Notes: generated by a model not told the origin, from the letters alone. A stretch of 64,000 nt of DNA from Actinomadura sp. NBRC 104412 (GCF_030269515.1 NZ_BSTM01000032.1:16788-80787); one strand, 5' to 3'. Positions 28,926 to 37,576 are shown, numbered from the stretch's first letter. A program made the numbers and translations.

Positions 28926-29236
28926 CTCGCCACCTACTCACCTGGCCTCCCGTCCGACCGAACGGAGCTCGCCTTCACCACGTCCGTCTGGAGCACGTTC
29001 ACCAGCCGTACCAAGGTCGGCGAGCACGATCTCACCTGAGTTTTTGCATATTCGGCCCACGGCTCTGAACTGAGGCCCGGGCGGGACGTGAGGGCGGTGG
29101 CGGTGGCGGCGCTGGGCGGGGCTGTATCGTCGCCTGGCTGGACGGGGCTCGAAGGTTCCGGCCTTGTCTCCCCGGGGCGGTGAACTCGCGGCCGGTCGGG
29201 GGCGTCGATCTCGTTGAGCCAGGAGAATGGGGGGTC

Positions 29237-30001
29237 ATGGGCACCTATCTGATCACGGGGGCGACCGGGGGGATCGGCGCGGCGGTCGCCGGGCTGCTGG
29301 CCGAGCGCGGGCACGAGCTGATCCTGACGGGACGGTCGCGCGAGCGGCTGGAGGCGCTGCGGAACAGCATGGCGTCCGGGCGGCACGGGCGGACGCAGAT
29401 CCTGGTCCGGGAACGCAACGGGGAGCCGGGCGGCGTCCGCACCACCACGCCGGGGACGGTGGCCCGGGTGATCCCCCTCGACCTGTCCGAGCCCCGGCGC
29501 CTGGAGGCGGCGCTCGCCGAGGCCGGGCTTCCGGACCGGCTGGACGGGGTGGTGCACAGCGCGGGCGTGGTGGACCTCGGCGCGGTGGCCGATCAGGACG
29601 CCGACCACTGGATCGACCAGCTCATGGTGAACCTGGTGTCGGCCGCCGAGCTGACCCGGATCCTGCTGCCGGCACTGCGCGCGGCCAGGGGACATGTGGT
29701 GTTCGTCAACTCGACGTCGGGGTTGCGCGCCGGCCCCCAGTGGTCGGCGTACGCGGCGAGCAAGTTCGGGCTGCGGGCGCTGGCCGACTCGCTGCGCGCC
29801 GAGGAGCCGTCGCTGCGGGTCACCTCATTGTTTCCGGGACGTACCGCCACGGAGATGCAGCGGAAGGTCCACGCCCAGGAGGGGCGGCACTATGACCCGG
29901 CGCGCTTCGTGGACCCCGCCACGGTGGCGCGGGCGCTGGTGGCGGCCCTGGAGACCCCGGCGGACGCCGTCGTGTCCGACATCACCGTCCGGCCGCACTG
30001 A
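29237..30001 (+). CDS. short-chain dehydrogenase/reductase
   Basis: 254-aa classical SDR with a Rossmann fold. The cofactor motif is TGATGGIG, then a VVHSAG strand (NNAG equivalent), active-site Ser in VVFVNSTSGL and the catalytic SAYAASKFGLRAL (Tyr-x3-Lys). An arginine-rich insertion at about residues 45-70 is longer than usual. The ATG at 29237 is chosen, with AGGAGA and a GGGGGG run upstream. The substrate is unknown. It is convergent with the rhomboid gene. Confidence 0.9.
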   Translation: MGTYLITGATGGIGAAVAGLLAERGHELILTGRSRERLEALRNSMASGRHGRTQILVRERNGEPGGVRTTTPGTVARVIPLDLSEPRRLEAALAEAGLPDRLDGVVHSAGVVDLGAVADQDADHWIDQLMVNLVSAAELTRILLPALRAARGHVVFVNSTSGLRAGPQWSAYAASKFGLRALADSLRAEEPSLRVTSLFPGRTATEMQRKVHAQEGRHYDPARFVDPATVARALVAALETPADAVVSDITVRPH

Positions 30002-30029
30002 GCCGTACCGCCACAGGCCGCCGGAAGCC

Positions 30030-30650
30030 TCAGGCCGCGATCCGGCGATCCCTGCCGGTGTCGCGGCGCAGGATCCAGGAGCCGAGGACGCCGCCGATGA
30101 GCCCGAACAGATGGCCCTGCCAGGAGATGCCGGGGTCGCTCGGCAGCACGCCGAAGATCATGGTGCCGTAGAGCAGCACGACGCCGATGGCGATGGCGAG
30201 GTCGAGCGGCCGCCGCTCGAACAGCCCGCGGCCCAGCAGGTAGCCGAAGAAGCCGAAGATCAGGATGCTGGAGCCCAGCGTGTTGGCGGAGCTGAGGAAC
30301 CACACGCCCAGCCCGCCGACCACGATGATGATCAGGCTGGTGACCAGGAACTTCGCGATGCCCCTCGCGGCGGCGAGAAAGCCGAGGATCACGAACGGGA
30401 TGGTGTTGCCGATCAGGTGGCCGAAGCCGCCGTGCATGAACGGGGCGGTGAAGATGTCGGGCAGGTCGCCCACGTCGTGCGGGGTGATGCCGTAGGTGTC
30501 CAGCGCGCCGTTCAGGACGTAGTCGGCGATCTCCAGGACCCACATCGCCGCGGTGACCAGGCCGATGATGATGGCCGCCGACACGGCGCGCACGCCATGC
30601 GTCGCGAGCCCTTCGGAGCGGTTCTTCTCAGGGACCGAGGGATAGCTCAT
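30030..30650 (-). CDS. rhomboid-family intramembrane serine protease
   Basis: 206-aa membrane protein with about six transmembrane helices. HGGFGHLIGNTIPF is the rhomboid loop and helix-2 signature. The catalytic Ser would be in NTLGSSILIFGFFGYLLG; the family's GxSG is G-S-S here, a mild deviation. The catalytic His is in SWQGHLFGLIGG. It cleaves membrane proteins within the bilayer; the substrate is unknown. The ATG at 30650 has only a weak ribosome site. Confidence 0.88.
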   Translation of the reverse strand: MSYPSVPEKNRSEGLATHGVRAVSAAIIIGLVTAAMWVLEIADYVLNGALDTYGITPHDVGDLPDIFTAPFMHGGFGHLIGNTIPFVILGFLAAARGIAKFLVTSLIIIVVGGLGVWFLSSANTLGSSILIFGFFGYLLGRGLFERRPLDLAIAIGVVLLYGTMIFGVLPSDPGISWQGHLFGLIGGVLGSWILRRDTGRDRRIAA

Positions 30651-30754
30651 GTTCGCCCGCCGTCGAGGTGAATGACCCTGCCGTCATTATCGGCAACGCT
30701 TTCGCACCGCGCATAGTGCCCGCGAAACCCGCTCCGACACCCGGGCGGGGACGT

Positions 30755-31087
30755 TCAGGCGGCGGAGGCGGTCGTGGTGTCCTCGGGGTAGTCGCCGCGG
30801 ACGACGATGGCGGGCAGCCGCCTGCGGGGCGGGGCGTCGGCGGAGCGGCGCAGGTGGCGGCGCTCCTCGGGGGTGGTGCCGCCCCAGATGCCGTCCGGCT
30901 CGCCGACCTTGAGCGCCCAGGCGAGGCAGTCGGCGGTGACGGGGCAGTTGGCGCAGATCGCCTTGGCCCTGCGCTCCTGCTCCCGCAGGATCGGGGCGGA
31001 GTAGCCGATCGGGAAGAACAGGTCGGGGTCCTCGCCACGGCAGATGGCGTGGTCGCTCCAGTGCTCTTCGTTCTCGACGTGCTGCAT
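30755..31087 (-). CDS. WhiB-family Fe-S transcription factor
   Basis: 110 aa. The four cluster-ligating Cys are in HAICRGED and ICANCPVTADCLAWAL (C-x2-C-x5-C), followed by the beta-turn GIWGGTTPEERRHLRR that contacts the sigma factor or DNA. WhiB-like proteins bind a redox-sensitive 4Fe-4S cluster and control development or stress genes with sigma-A. I chose the ATG at 31087 (GGGAGC upstream) over 31111. A pair of 15-bp direct repeats sits 70-97 bp upstream and may be its control site. The exact Wbl subclass is not assigned. Confidence 0.93.
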   Translation of the reverse strand: MQHVENEEHWSDHAICRGEDPDLFFPIGYSAPILREQERRAKAICANCPVTADCLAWALKVGEPDGIWGGTTPEERRHLRRSADAPPRRRLPAIVVRGDYPEDTTTASAA

Positions 31088-31155
31088 GTCTGCTCCCTGC
31101 GGCGTCGCCACTGACGCCGGCGCACTTCCGGGGTGGGGTGCCTGTCGAACACAGC

Positions 31156-31185
31156 GTAGTACTACAAGCTGTAGTACTACAAGTT
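31156..31185. promoter_or_regulatory. two 15-bp direct repeats upstream of whiB
   Basis: GTAGTACTACAAG occurs at 31156-31168 and 31171-31183 with a 15-bp period. Each contains the perfect palindrome GTAGTACTAC. They lie in the divergent gap between whiB (minus) and the acetyltransferase (plus). The AT-rich character and phasing (about 1.4 turns) point to a regulator binding site. Confidence 0.75.
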
Positions 31186-31228
31186 GTTAGAGCAAGGACT
31201 CACGGTAGCGGCCCGGTACCCTTGGTAT

Positions 31229-31699
31229 GTGCCGCGTGATCAAGAAGTGACCTTCCGGGAGGCGGTGCGGGCGGATCTCCCCGAGATCGTCCGGCTGCTG
31301 GCCGACGACCCGCTGGGGGCGACCCGGGAGACGCCCGGCGAGGTCATCCCGGACGCCTACTACGCCGCGTTCGACGCCATCGACAAGGACCCCAACAACG
31401 CCGTGATCGTCGCCGAGATCGACGGCGCCATCGCCGGCACGATGCAGCTCACCTACATTCCGGGCCTCACCTACACCGGCGGTGAGCGCGCCCAGATCGA
31501 GGGCGTCCGCGTGGCCAGCGAGCACCGCGGACGCGGCGTCGGGCAGCTCCTCATCGGCTGGGCCATCGAACGGGCCCGCGAGCGCGGCTGCCGCGTGGTG
31601 CAGCTCACCACCGACCGCCAGCGCCCCGACTCCATCCGCTTCTACCAGAAGATCGGCTTCCGCCCCTCGCACATGGGGATGAAGTACCACCTCAGGTGA
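31229..31699 (+). CDS. GNAT-family N-acetyltransferase
   Basis: 156 aa. The GNAT fold is clear: VAEIDGAIAGTMQLTYIPG, then the acetyl-CoA loop VASEHRGRGVGQLLIGWAIE, and QRPDSIRFYQKIGFRPSHMG. I chose the GTG at 31229: a TACCCT element (TAnnnT, 31217-31222) lies 6 bases before it, the pattern of a leaderless actinobacterial gene, and no Shine-Dalgarno is present. A TTG at 31184 is the alternative. The substrate is unknown. Confidence 0.88.
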   Translation: MPRDQEVTFREAVRADLPEIVRLLADDPLGATRETPGEVIPDAYYAAFDAIDKDPNNAVIVAEIDGAIAGTMQLTYIPGLTYTGGERAQIEGVRVASEHRGRGVGQLLIGWAIERARERGCRVVQLTTDRQRPDSIRFYQKIGFRPSHMGMKYHLR

Positions 31700-31765
31700 C
31701 CCGCGTCCCGCACGCGACCCCCTGGTGAACGCCGAGGTCGGCCCGTCGCCTTGACGGTCGGAAGA

Positions 31766-31797
31766 TGTCTGTAACCGTTCACCCTGGCGTGTAATGC
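31766..31797 (+). promoter_or_regulatory. possible single PHO-box unit ahead of the CYTH/CHAD gene
   Basis: GTTCACCCTGG (31777-31787) matches the 11-bp PhoP direct-repeat unit well. The preceding 11 bases match poorly. TAATGC (31792-31797) could be the -10. Tentative, supported mainly by the polyphosphate context. Confidence 0.3.
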
Positions 31798-31848
31798 TGG
31801 CCATGGAGATCTGCTAACCAGCGCCGACGCGTGGTCGAGGAGCCGGAC

Positions 31849-33369
31849 GTGGCCGTGAAGCATGTCGAGATCGAGCGTAAGTACGACGCCTCCGCCGATT
31901 TCACCGTCCCCGAGCTGACCGGGCTGCCGGGCGTGGCCGCCGTGGGAGACCCGGAGACGCATCGGCTTCACGCCACCTACTTCGACACCGAGGATCTGCG
32001 GCTGGCCGCGTACGGGATCACGTTGCGCCGCCGGCGCGGCGGCCCGGACGCGGGCTGGCACCTGAAGATGCCCGCGGGCCCCGACAGCAAGGACGAGCTG
32101 CGCGCCCCGCTCGGCAGGGCACAGGCCGTCCCGGCCCGGCTCGCCACGCTGGTCGCCGCGTACACGCGCGGCCGCCCCCTGCGCCCGGTGGCGACCCTCG
32201 AGACCGATCGGACGGTGCTGCGGCTGCTGGACGCGTCCGGCGGCGTGCTGGCCGAGGTCGCCGACGACGCCGTGACGGGACGGGTGCTGCTCACCGAGGG
32301 CCCCGCGAACGGGCATGCCATGGGCGACCGCTGGCGCGAGATCGAGGTCGAGCTGGACGCCGGCGACCGCGCCCTGTTGAAGGCCGCCGGGAAGGCGCTG
32401 CGCAAGGCGGGCGCCCACCGCGCCGCGTCGTCCTCCAAGCTGGGACGGCTGCTGGACGGCGAGATCAGGCGTCCGACGGCCAAGGAGACGCTGGGCGGCG
32501 CCCTGGCGGAGCTGGACGGCGGCGAGCCGACCGCGGGGCAGGCCGTGATGGCGTATGTCGCGGCGCAGGTCCAGGCGCTGCTGGCCTTCGACCCCAAGGC
32601 GCGGCTCGCCGAGTACGACGCCGTCCACAGAATGCGGGTCGCCACCCGCAGGCTCCGCAGCGTCCTGCAGAGCTACCGGCCCGTCCTCGACCGCGAGCGC
32701 ACCGACCCGCTGCGGGACGAGCTGAAGTGGCTGGCCACCGAGCTGGGCGAGGTGCGCGACCTGGAGGTGCTGCGGATGCGCTTCACCGACCGGGTCGCCG
32801 GGCTGGACGACATCGGCGAACCCGCCTGGCTGGAGGAACTGGCGACGACGGAACGCTCCGCGTACAGGCGGCTCAACGCCACGCTCAAGAGCGAGCGCTA
32901 CTACGCCCTGCTGGACGCGCTGGAAGGGCTGGTCGCCGACCCGCCGCTGGGCGCCAAGGCCGGGCGGAGCGCGGCCCGCGAGCTGCCGCGCCTGGTCGAA
33001 CGCGCCTGGGGGCGCCTCGCCGAGACCTACGCCTCGATCGAGACGTCCGAAGACCCCGAGACCGCCCGGCACGAGACCCGCAAGGACGCCAAGCGCGCGC
33101 GGTACGCGGCCGAGGCGGCGGTCGCCGTGCTCGGCGACCCGGCGGCACGTGTCGTCAGGAACGCCAAGAAGCTTCAGGAGGTGCTCGGCGACTACCAGGA
33201 TGGCGTCATCGCGAGCCGGCATCTGAAGGACGCCGCCGCGCGGTCCACGGACACCGCCGACGCCTTCAGCCTGGGCGTGCTGTACGGGATCGAGCGGTGC
33301 GAGGCCGGTGCCGCCCTGTCGCGGCTGGAAGGGACGTGGGCCTCCATCCCCGCCCCGTCCCTCCGCTGA
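31849..33369 (+). CDS. CYTH and CHAD domain protein
   Basis: 506 aa. The N-terminal CYTH triphosphate-tunnel domain begins with the ExExK signature (VEIERKY) and continues with DTEDLRLAAYGITLRRRR. The C-terminal CHAD domain (about residues 220-500) has VHRMRVATRRLRSVLQSYRP and a second conserved HETRKDAKRARYA, the His/Arg/Lys surface that binds polyphosphate. CYTH proteins hydrolyse or bind triphosphates; CHAD domains target polyphosphate granules. The GTG at 31849 has GAGGAG about 8 bases upstream (alternative 31831). Convergent with mutT1-ppk, it forms a polyphosphate gene group. Confidence 0.92.
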   Translation: MAVKHVEIERKYDASADFTVPELTGLPGVAAVGDPETHRLHATYFDTEDLRLAAYGITLRRRRGGPDAGWHLKMPAGPDSKDELRAPLGRAQAVPARLATLVAAYTRGRPLRPVATLETDRTVLRLLDASGGVLAEVADDAVTGRVLLTEGPANGHAMGDRWREIEVELDAGDRALLKAAGKALRKAGAHRAASSSKLGRLLDGEIRRPTAKETLGGALAELDGGEPTAGQAVMAYVAAQVQALLAFDPKARLAEYDAVHRMRVATRRLRSVLQSYRPVLDRERTDPLRDELKWLATELGEVRDLEVLRMRFTDRVAGLDDIGEPAWLEELATTERSAYRRLNATLKSERYYALLDALEGLVADPPLGAKAGRSAARELPRLVERAWGRLAETYASIETSEDPETARHETRKDAKRARYAAEAAVAVLGDPAARVVRNAKKLQEVLGDYQDGVIASRHLKDAAARSTDTADAFSLGVLYGIERCEAGAALSRLEGTWASIPAPSLR

Positions 33370-33378
33370 CCCGGCCGT

Positions 33379-34335
33379 TCAGGAGGCGTGGCGTTCCATG
33401 GCGGCGATGGTGGGGGCGCCGCCCTCGCCCGCGGTGAGGTGGGCCGCCCAGAACGCGCCCTTGCGCAGCGACGGCTCTTCGGGGACCTTCTCGCCCAGAT
33501 GCCGGCAGAGCGAGGTGACCAGCTCCGACACGATCTCGCCGTGCGTGCACACGATCGCGGGGACGCCCGCGTCGGCCAGTTCGAGCAGCCGGTCGCGGGC
33601 CAGGTCCGGGTTCGTCTCGTCCACCGTGAAGGCGGGGTCGGTGAGCATCGTGCCGCCCAGCCGCCGCGCGTACGGCAGGACGGTCTCCACACACCGGGCG
33701 GTCGCGGAACTGATCGGGCGGGCCGGTCCGTAGGCGGTCAGCAGCTCCGCGAGCCGGACCGCCTCCGCGCGCCCGCGGGCGTCGAGAGGGCGCAGCGCGT
33801 CCGGCCCCTCCCACCGGCTCTTGTCCCCGGCGGACCCGTGCCGCAGGATCAGCAGCGGCCAGGTGTGCCGCGGCCCGGCGCCGAACTCGCGCAGCAGGTC
33901 GACGTCGTGGGAATAGGAGAGCAGTTCCGCGGCCTCGGCCAGCGGCAGCCATTCGAGCCGGTCGACCTCCTCGTTCGGCACGGAATGCTCCGTGGAGGGC
34001 GCGGCCTGCCGGGCGGCCCAGTAGTCGACGCGCTTGATCCGGTCGTCCTTGGGATAGGTGACGGACGGCAGCCGGCGCCCCAGCCGCGGCACGATCCCGG
34101 TCTCCTCCGCGACCTCGCGGACGACGCCCGTCAGCACGTGCTCGCCGCTCTTCAGCTTGCCCTTGGGGAACGACCAGTCGTCGTACTTGGGACGGTGGAC
34201 GAGCGCCACCTCCGGACCGGCCACCCGGGTGGGGCCGTCGCGCCACAACACGGCGCCCGCCGCCTGGATCGGCTCGCGCTCCTGCTTCGCGTCGGCCGCC
34301 TTGGAACGGCCGCCCTGGCGGTGCCGCTCACCCAT
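33379..34335 (-). CDS. MutT1-like NUDIX hydrolase / histidine phosphatase
   Basis: 318 aa with two domains. The N-terminal NUDIX domain (to about 150) has the box GKLKSGEHVLTGVVREVAEE (continues TG). The C-terminal histidine-phosphatase domain starts LLILRHGSAG and includes VCTHGEIVSEL. This is the architecture of mycobacterial MutT1, which turns 8-oxo-GTP/dGTP or diadenosine polyphosphates into monophosphates. The ATG at 34335 overlaps the end of ppk by 8 bp, so the two are co-translated; the polyphosphate link is a common actinobacterial arrangement. Confidence 0.92.
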   Translation of the reverse strand: MGERHRQGGRSKAADAKQEREPIQAAGAVLWRDGPTRVAGPEVALVHRPKYDDWSFPKGKLKSGEHVLTGVVREVAEETGIVPRLGRRLPSVTYPKDDRIKRVDYWAARQAAPSTEHSVPNEEVDRLEWLPLAEAAELLSYSHDVDLLREFGAGPRHTWPLLILRHGSAGDKSRWEGPDALRPLDARGRAEAVRLAELLTAYGPARPISSATARCVETVLPYARRLGGTMLTDPAFTVDETNPDLARDRLLELADAGVPAIVCTHGEIVSELVTSLCRHLGEKVPEEPSLRKGAFWAAHLTAGEGGAPTIAAMERHAS

Positions 34336-36412
34336 CGACCGTCCTCCAGCGCCTGCTCCTCACCAGGTACGTCTGGATGTCCTGCAGCGGCTCGTCGGTC
34401 ATCTCCGACCGCCGCGTCCAGGTCCCGTCCCCGGCCAGCCACCAGGTGGCGGTGCGGTCGTCCATCGCCCGGTCGATCAGGTCGACCAGCTCGGCGCGAT
34501 GCACCCGGTCGGTCACCGTGACCAGGGCCTCCACCCGGCGGTCCAGGTTGCGGTGCATCAGGTCGGCGCTGCCCAGCCACACCTCGGGGTCGCCGCCGTT
34601 CTCGAACGCGAACACCCGGGAGTGCTCCAGGAACCGGCCCAGGACGCTGCGCACGCGGATCGTCTCCGACAGCCCCGGGATCCCGGGGCGCAGCGCGCAG
34701 ATGCCGCGCACCCAGATGTCCACCGGCACGCCTTCCCGCGAGGCCCGGTAGAGGGCGTCGATCACGTCCTCGTCCACCACCGAGTTGGCCTTGATGCGGA
34801 TGCGCGCCGGACGCCCCGCATGGTGGTGCTCGATCTCACGCTCGATCCGCCGCACCAGCCCCGACCGCAGCCCCTGCGGCGCGACCAGCAGCCGGTTGTA
34901 GGTGCTCTGCCGCGAGTAGCCGGTCAGGTGGTTGAACAGGGCGCTGACGTCCTCGCCCACGTCCGGGTCGGCGGTCAGCAGCCCGAAGTCCTCGTACAGG
35001 CGGGCCGTCTTGGGGTGGTAGTTCCCGGTGCCGATGTGGCAGTAGCGGCGCAGCGAGCCGTCCGCCTCCTGCCGGACGACCAGCGCGAGCTTGCAGTGCG
35101 TCTTCAGCCCCACGAAGCCGTACACGACATGGCAGCCGGCCTTCTCCAGCTTGCGCGCCCAGGCGATGTTGGCGCGCTCGTCGAACCGCGCCTTCAGCTC
35201 CACCACGACCACGACCTGCTTGCCGGCCTGGGCGGCGTCGACCAGGGCGTCCACGATCGGGGAGTCGCCGCTGGTGCGGTACAGCGTCTGCTTGATCGCC
35301 AGCACCCGCGGGTCGTCGGCCGCCTCCTCGATCAGCCGCTGGACGGTGGTGGTGAACGAGTCGTAGGGATGATGCACCAGCACGTCGCGCTCGCGGATCG
35401 CCCCGAAGATGTCGGCGTCGGCGGGCAGCGCCTCCTTGGACGGGACGAACGCCGGGTAGCGCAGCTCGGTACGGTCCAGGTCCGCGATCGCCGACAGCCC
35501 GGCCAGGTCCAGCGGGCCGTCGAGCCGGAAGATCTGGCCCTCCTCGATCTCCAGCTCGGTGGTGAGCAGGTCGAGCACGCCGTCGGAGATGGAGTCCTCC
35601 ACCTCCAGCCGGACCACCGGGCCGAAGCGGCGGCGCAGCAGCTCGCGCTCCAGGGCCTCCAGCAGCCCCTCGCTGATGTCGTCGTCGATCTCCAGGTCCT
35701 GGTTGCGGGTGACCCGGAACGCGTGGTGCTCCACCACCTCCATGCCCACGAAGAGCTGCCCCAGGTGTGCCGCGATCACGTCCTCCAGGGGCGTGAACCG
35801 GTTGGGGGACGCCTCGATGAAGCGCGGCAGCACCGGCGGCACCTTCACGCGGGCGAACAGGGTCCCCTCGGTGTCCGGGTCGCGGACGATCACCGCGAGG
35901 TTGAGCGACAGCCCGGAGATGTAGGGGAAAGGGTGCGCCGAGTCCACCACCAGCGGCGTCAGCACCGGGTAGATCCGGTCGCGGAACAGCCGCCGCATCC
36001 GTTCCCGCTCGGTCTCGGCCAGCTCGTCCCAGCGCAGCAGCTCGATGCCCTCCTTGGCCAGGGCGGGCAGGATGTCGTCCCGGAAGGTGGCGGCATGGCG
36101 CAGCATCAGCTCGCGCGCCACGGTGGAGGTGCGCTCCAGCACCTCCCTGGGCTGCCGTCCGCTGGCGGACTGGACGGCCAGGCCGGTGGCCATCCGCCGG
36201 GCCAGGCCCGCCACCCGGACCATGAAGAACTCGTCCAGGTTGCTGGCGAAGATGGACAGGAACCGCACCCGTTCGAGCAGCGGAAGGCCGGGGTCCTCCG
36301 CGAGTTCCAGGACGCGCTGGTTGAACCGCAACCAGCTCTCCTCGCGGTCCAGGAAACGGTCCTCGGGCAGCTCATCGGCGCCGTGGGGGAGAGGTCCTGG
36401 CTCGATGCTCAT
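34328..36412 (-). CDS. ppk: polyphosphate kinase
   Basis: 694-aa PPK1 family enzyme that reversibly makes polyphosphate from ATP. The N-domain (EDRFLDREESWLRFNQRVLE), the head domain and the C-domains are all present. The phospho-His site is YCHIGTGNYHPKTARLYED, and KARFDERANIAWARKLE is a nucleotide-site block. The ATG at 36412 has no Shine-Dalgarno, but GATTAT (minus strand, 36425-36420) lies 7 bases before it, so the mRNA may be leaderless. PHO-box-like repeats sit over the -35. It is followed by mutT1 with an 8-bp overlap. Confidence 0.96.
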   Translation of the reverse strand: MSIEPGPLPHGADELPEDRFLDREESWLRFNQRVLELAEDPGLPLLERVRFLSIFASNLDEFFMVRVAGLARRMATGLAVQSASGRQPREVLERTSTVARELMLRHAATFRDDILPALAKEGIELLRWDELAETERERMRRLFRDRIYPVLTPLVVDSAHPFPYISGLSLNLAVIVRDPDTEGTLFARVKVPPVLPRFIEASPNRFTPLEDVIAAHLGQLFVGMEVVEHHAFRVTRNQDLEIDDDISEGLLEALERELLRRRFGPVVRLEVEDSISDGVLDLLTTELEIEEGQIFRLDGPLDLAGLSAIADLDRTELRYPAFVPSKEALPADADIFGAIRERDVLVHHPYDSFTTTVQRLIEEAADDPRVLAIKQTLYRTSGDSPIVDALVDAAQAGKQVVVVVELKARFDERANIAWARKLEKAGCHVVYGFVGLKTHCKLALVVRQEADGSLRRYCHIGTGNYHPKTARLYEDFGLLTADPDVGEDVSALFNHLTGYSRQSTYNRLLVAPQGLRSGLVRRIEREIEHHHAGRPARIRIKANSVVDEDVIDALYRASREGVPVDIWVRGICALRPGIPGLSETIRVRSVLGRFLEHSRVFAFENGGDPEVWLGSADLMHRNLDRRVEALVTVTDRVHRAELVDLIDRAMDDRTATWWLAGDGTWTRRSEMTDEPLQDIQTYLVRSRRWRTVDG

Positions 36413-36419
36413 GACGGTG

Positions 36420-36452
36420 ATAATCCCCGATCAAGATGAACGAGAGTGGAAC
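36420..36452 (-). promoter_or_regulatory. candidate leaderless ppk promoter with PHO-box-like repeat
   Basis: On the minus strand, GTTCCACTCTC (36452-36442) and GTTCATCTTGA (36441-36431) are two adjacent 11-bp units both starting GTTC, the period of the PhoP direct repeat. GATTAT (36425-36420) serves as a -10 and the ATG follows 7 bases later. The repeats would cover the -35 region, as in PhoP-activated promoters. Streptomyces ppk is PhoP controlled. Confidence 0.5.
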
Positions 36453-36707
36453 TTCGATGTTGCGGATGTTTCAGCGGTGGGTTGGATACGCGGTTCATGC
36501 CCCCGGTTCCGTGGAGCAACCGATCGCGGCGATCGCTCCTCGCGCACGGCTCGGTCACTCCCCGGTGCCCGTGGGGCGCGTCGCCGCTGTGAACGTGCGA
36601 TACCTCCACTACAAACAGGGTACGTCGGAGCGAATCGGGTAAGTCAGATTGTCGGGCGACATGGAGTGCTATCCGGTGATTTCGCCCTGCCGGGCACCGC
36701 GTACCGT
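36453..36707. other. intergenic region, no gene seen
   Basis: It lies between the ppk promoter and the repeat ahead of the GGCT-like gene. It includes CCTCCACTACAA (36603-36614), which is repeated at 28839-28850. No frame is supported. Confidence 0.5.
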
Positions 36708-36755
36708 GTTCGCTCACGGGTTCGCTCATGGGTTCGCTCACGGGTCCGCTCATGA
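36708..36755. repeat. 12-bp tandem repeat, 4 copies, at the start of the GGCT-like gene
   Basis: GTTCGCTCACGG (36708-36719), GTTCGCTCATGG (36720-36731), GTTCGCTCACGG (36732-36743) and GTCCGCTCATGA (36744-36755). The copies differ at one or two bases, and the C/T variation creates ATGs at 36728 and 36752, the two possible starts of the gene. Confidence 0.9.
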
Positions 36756-37150
36756 GGGGTAGCGACCTGTTCGTCTACGGGACGCTGCGGTTCCCCGAGA
36801 TCCTGGAAATCCTGCTGGGCCGCGTGCCCGCGCTGTCGCCGGCGTCCGCGCGGGGCTGGCGGGTGCGGGCGCTGCCCGGGGTGGTCTACCCCGGGATGGT
36901 CGCCGATCCGGACGGCGTCGCGGACGGGGTGCTGCTGGCCGGGCTGACCGAGGCGGAGTGCCGGCTGCTGGACGCCTATGAGGACCCCGAGTACGAGCCC
37001 ACGCTCATCACGCTGGACGGTGGCGGGCGGCGGGCGCGCGCCTATGTCTGGACGGGGCCGACCGAGCCGTACGACTGGGATCCCGTCCATTTCGCCGAGC
37101 ACGAGCTGGCCCGCTTCGCCGAAAACTGCCGTGCCTGGCGTTCTCGGTGA
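36752..37150 (+). CDS. gamma-glutamylcyclotransferase-like (AIG2/GGCT) protein
   Basis: 132 aa. The GGCT fold is marked by LFVYGTLRFPEIL (substrate loop YGTL), a MVADPDGVADGVLLAGLT strand and the catalytic-Glu region LLDAYEDPEYE. Family members cleave gamma-glutamyl-amines to 5-oxoproline or act as housekeeping 'AIG2-like' enzymes. There is no clear ribosome site: the start falls in the last unit of a tandem repeat. ATG 36752 begins next to the fold; ATG 36728 would add eight repeat-encoded residues. Confidence 0.8.
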   Translation: MRGSDLFVYGTLRFPEILEILLGRVPALSPASARGWRVRALPGVVYPGMVADPDGVADGVLLAGLTEAECRLLDAYEDPEYEPTLITLDGGGRRARAYVWTGPTEPYDWDPVHFAEHELARFAENCRAWRSR

Positions 37151-37576
37151 CCCGGTCCGGCGCCGGATCCTGGAACCGCTCGCCGACGGCGAGCGGGCGG
37201 CGGGCGAGATCAGCGCCGTGGTGCTGGAGGAGTTCGGGATCTCTCAGCCGGGGGTGTCCCAGCACCTGCGGGTGCTGCGCGAGAATGCTTCACCACGGTG
37301 CGGGCCGCCGAAACGCGCCGCCTGTCCTCGGTCGATCCGGCGCCGCTGCGCGAGATCGACATTTGGCGGGAGCTCTACCGGCGGTTCCGGACGCGGCGGA
37401 TGGACGCCCTCGACACCGAGATCGCCAGGGGAAGCGGGAGCGCGGGCAGCGAGGCGATGGCCGGGTCTCGTCCAGGCAAGAAGGCGCGAAGGAACAAGGC
37501 ACGGGTCCCTGACGCCGGTTGCCCCGAAAACCGCAGGAGAATTTGTCAGACCCGTGGGGAATCATCCGTGGTATGA
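37131..37576 (+). pseudogene. ArsR-family regulator, frameshifted
   Basis: A winged-helix ArsR gene broken by one missing base. The first frame (GTG 37131, overlapping the GGCT-like end) gives VLGDPVRRRILEPLADGERA and the recognition helix SQPGVSQHLRVLREN. At about 37286-37290 it shifts, and the next frame continues VRAAETRRLSSVDPAPLREI with DIWRELYRRFRTRRMDALD. Restoring one G at GAGAATGCTTC would rejoin a complete protein. It is either a recent pseudogene or a sequencing error. Confidence 0.75.

Noticed and set aside
34058..36439. Plus-strand frame of 793 codons
   Set aside because: Antisense to ppk; no recognisable domain.
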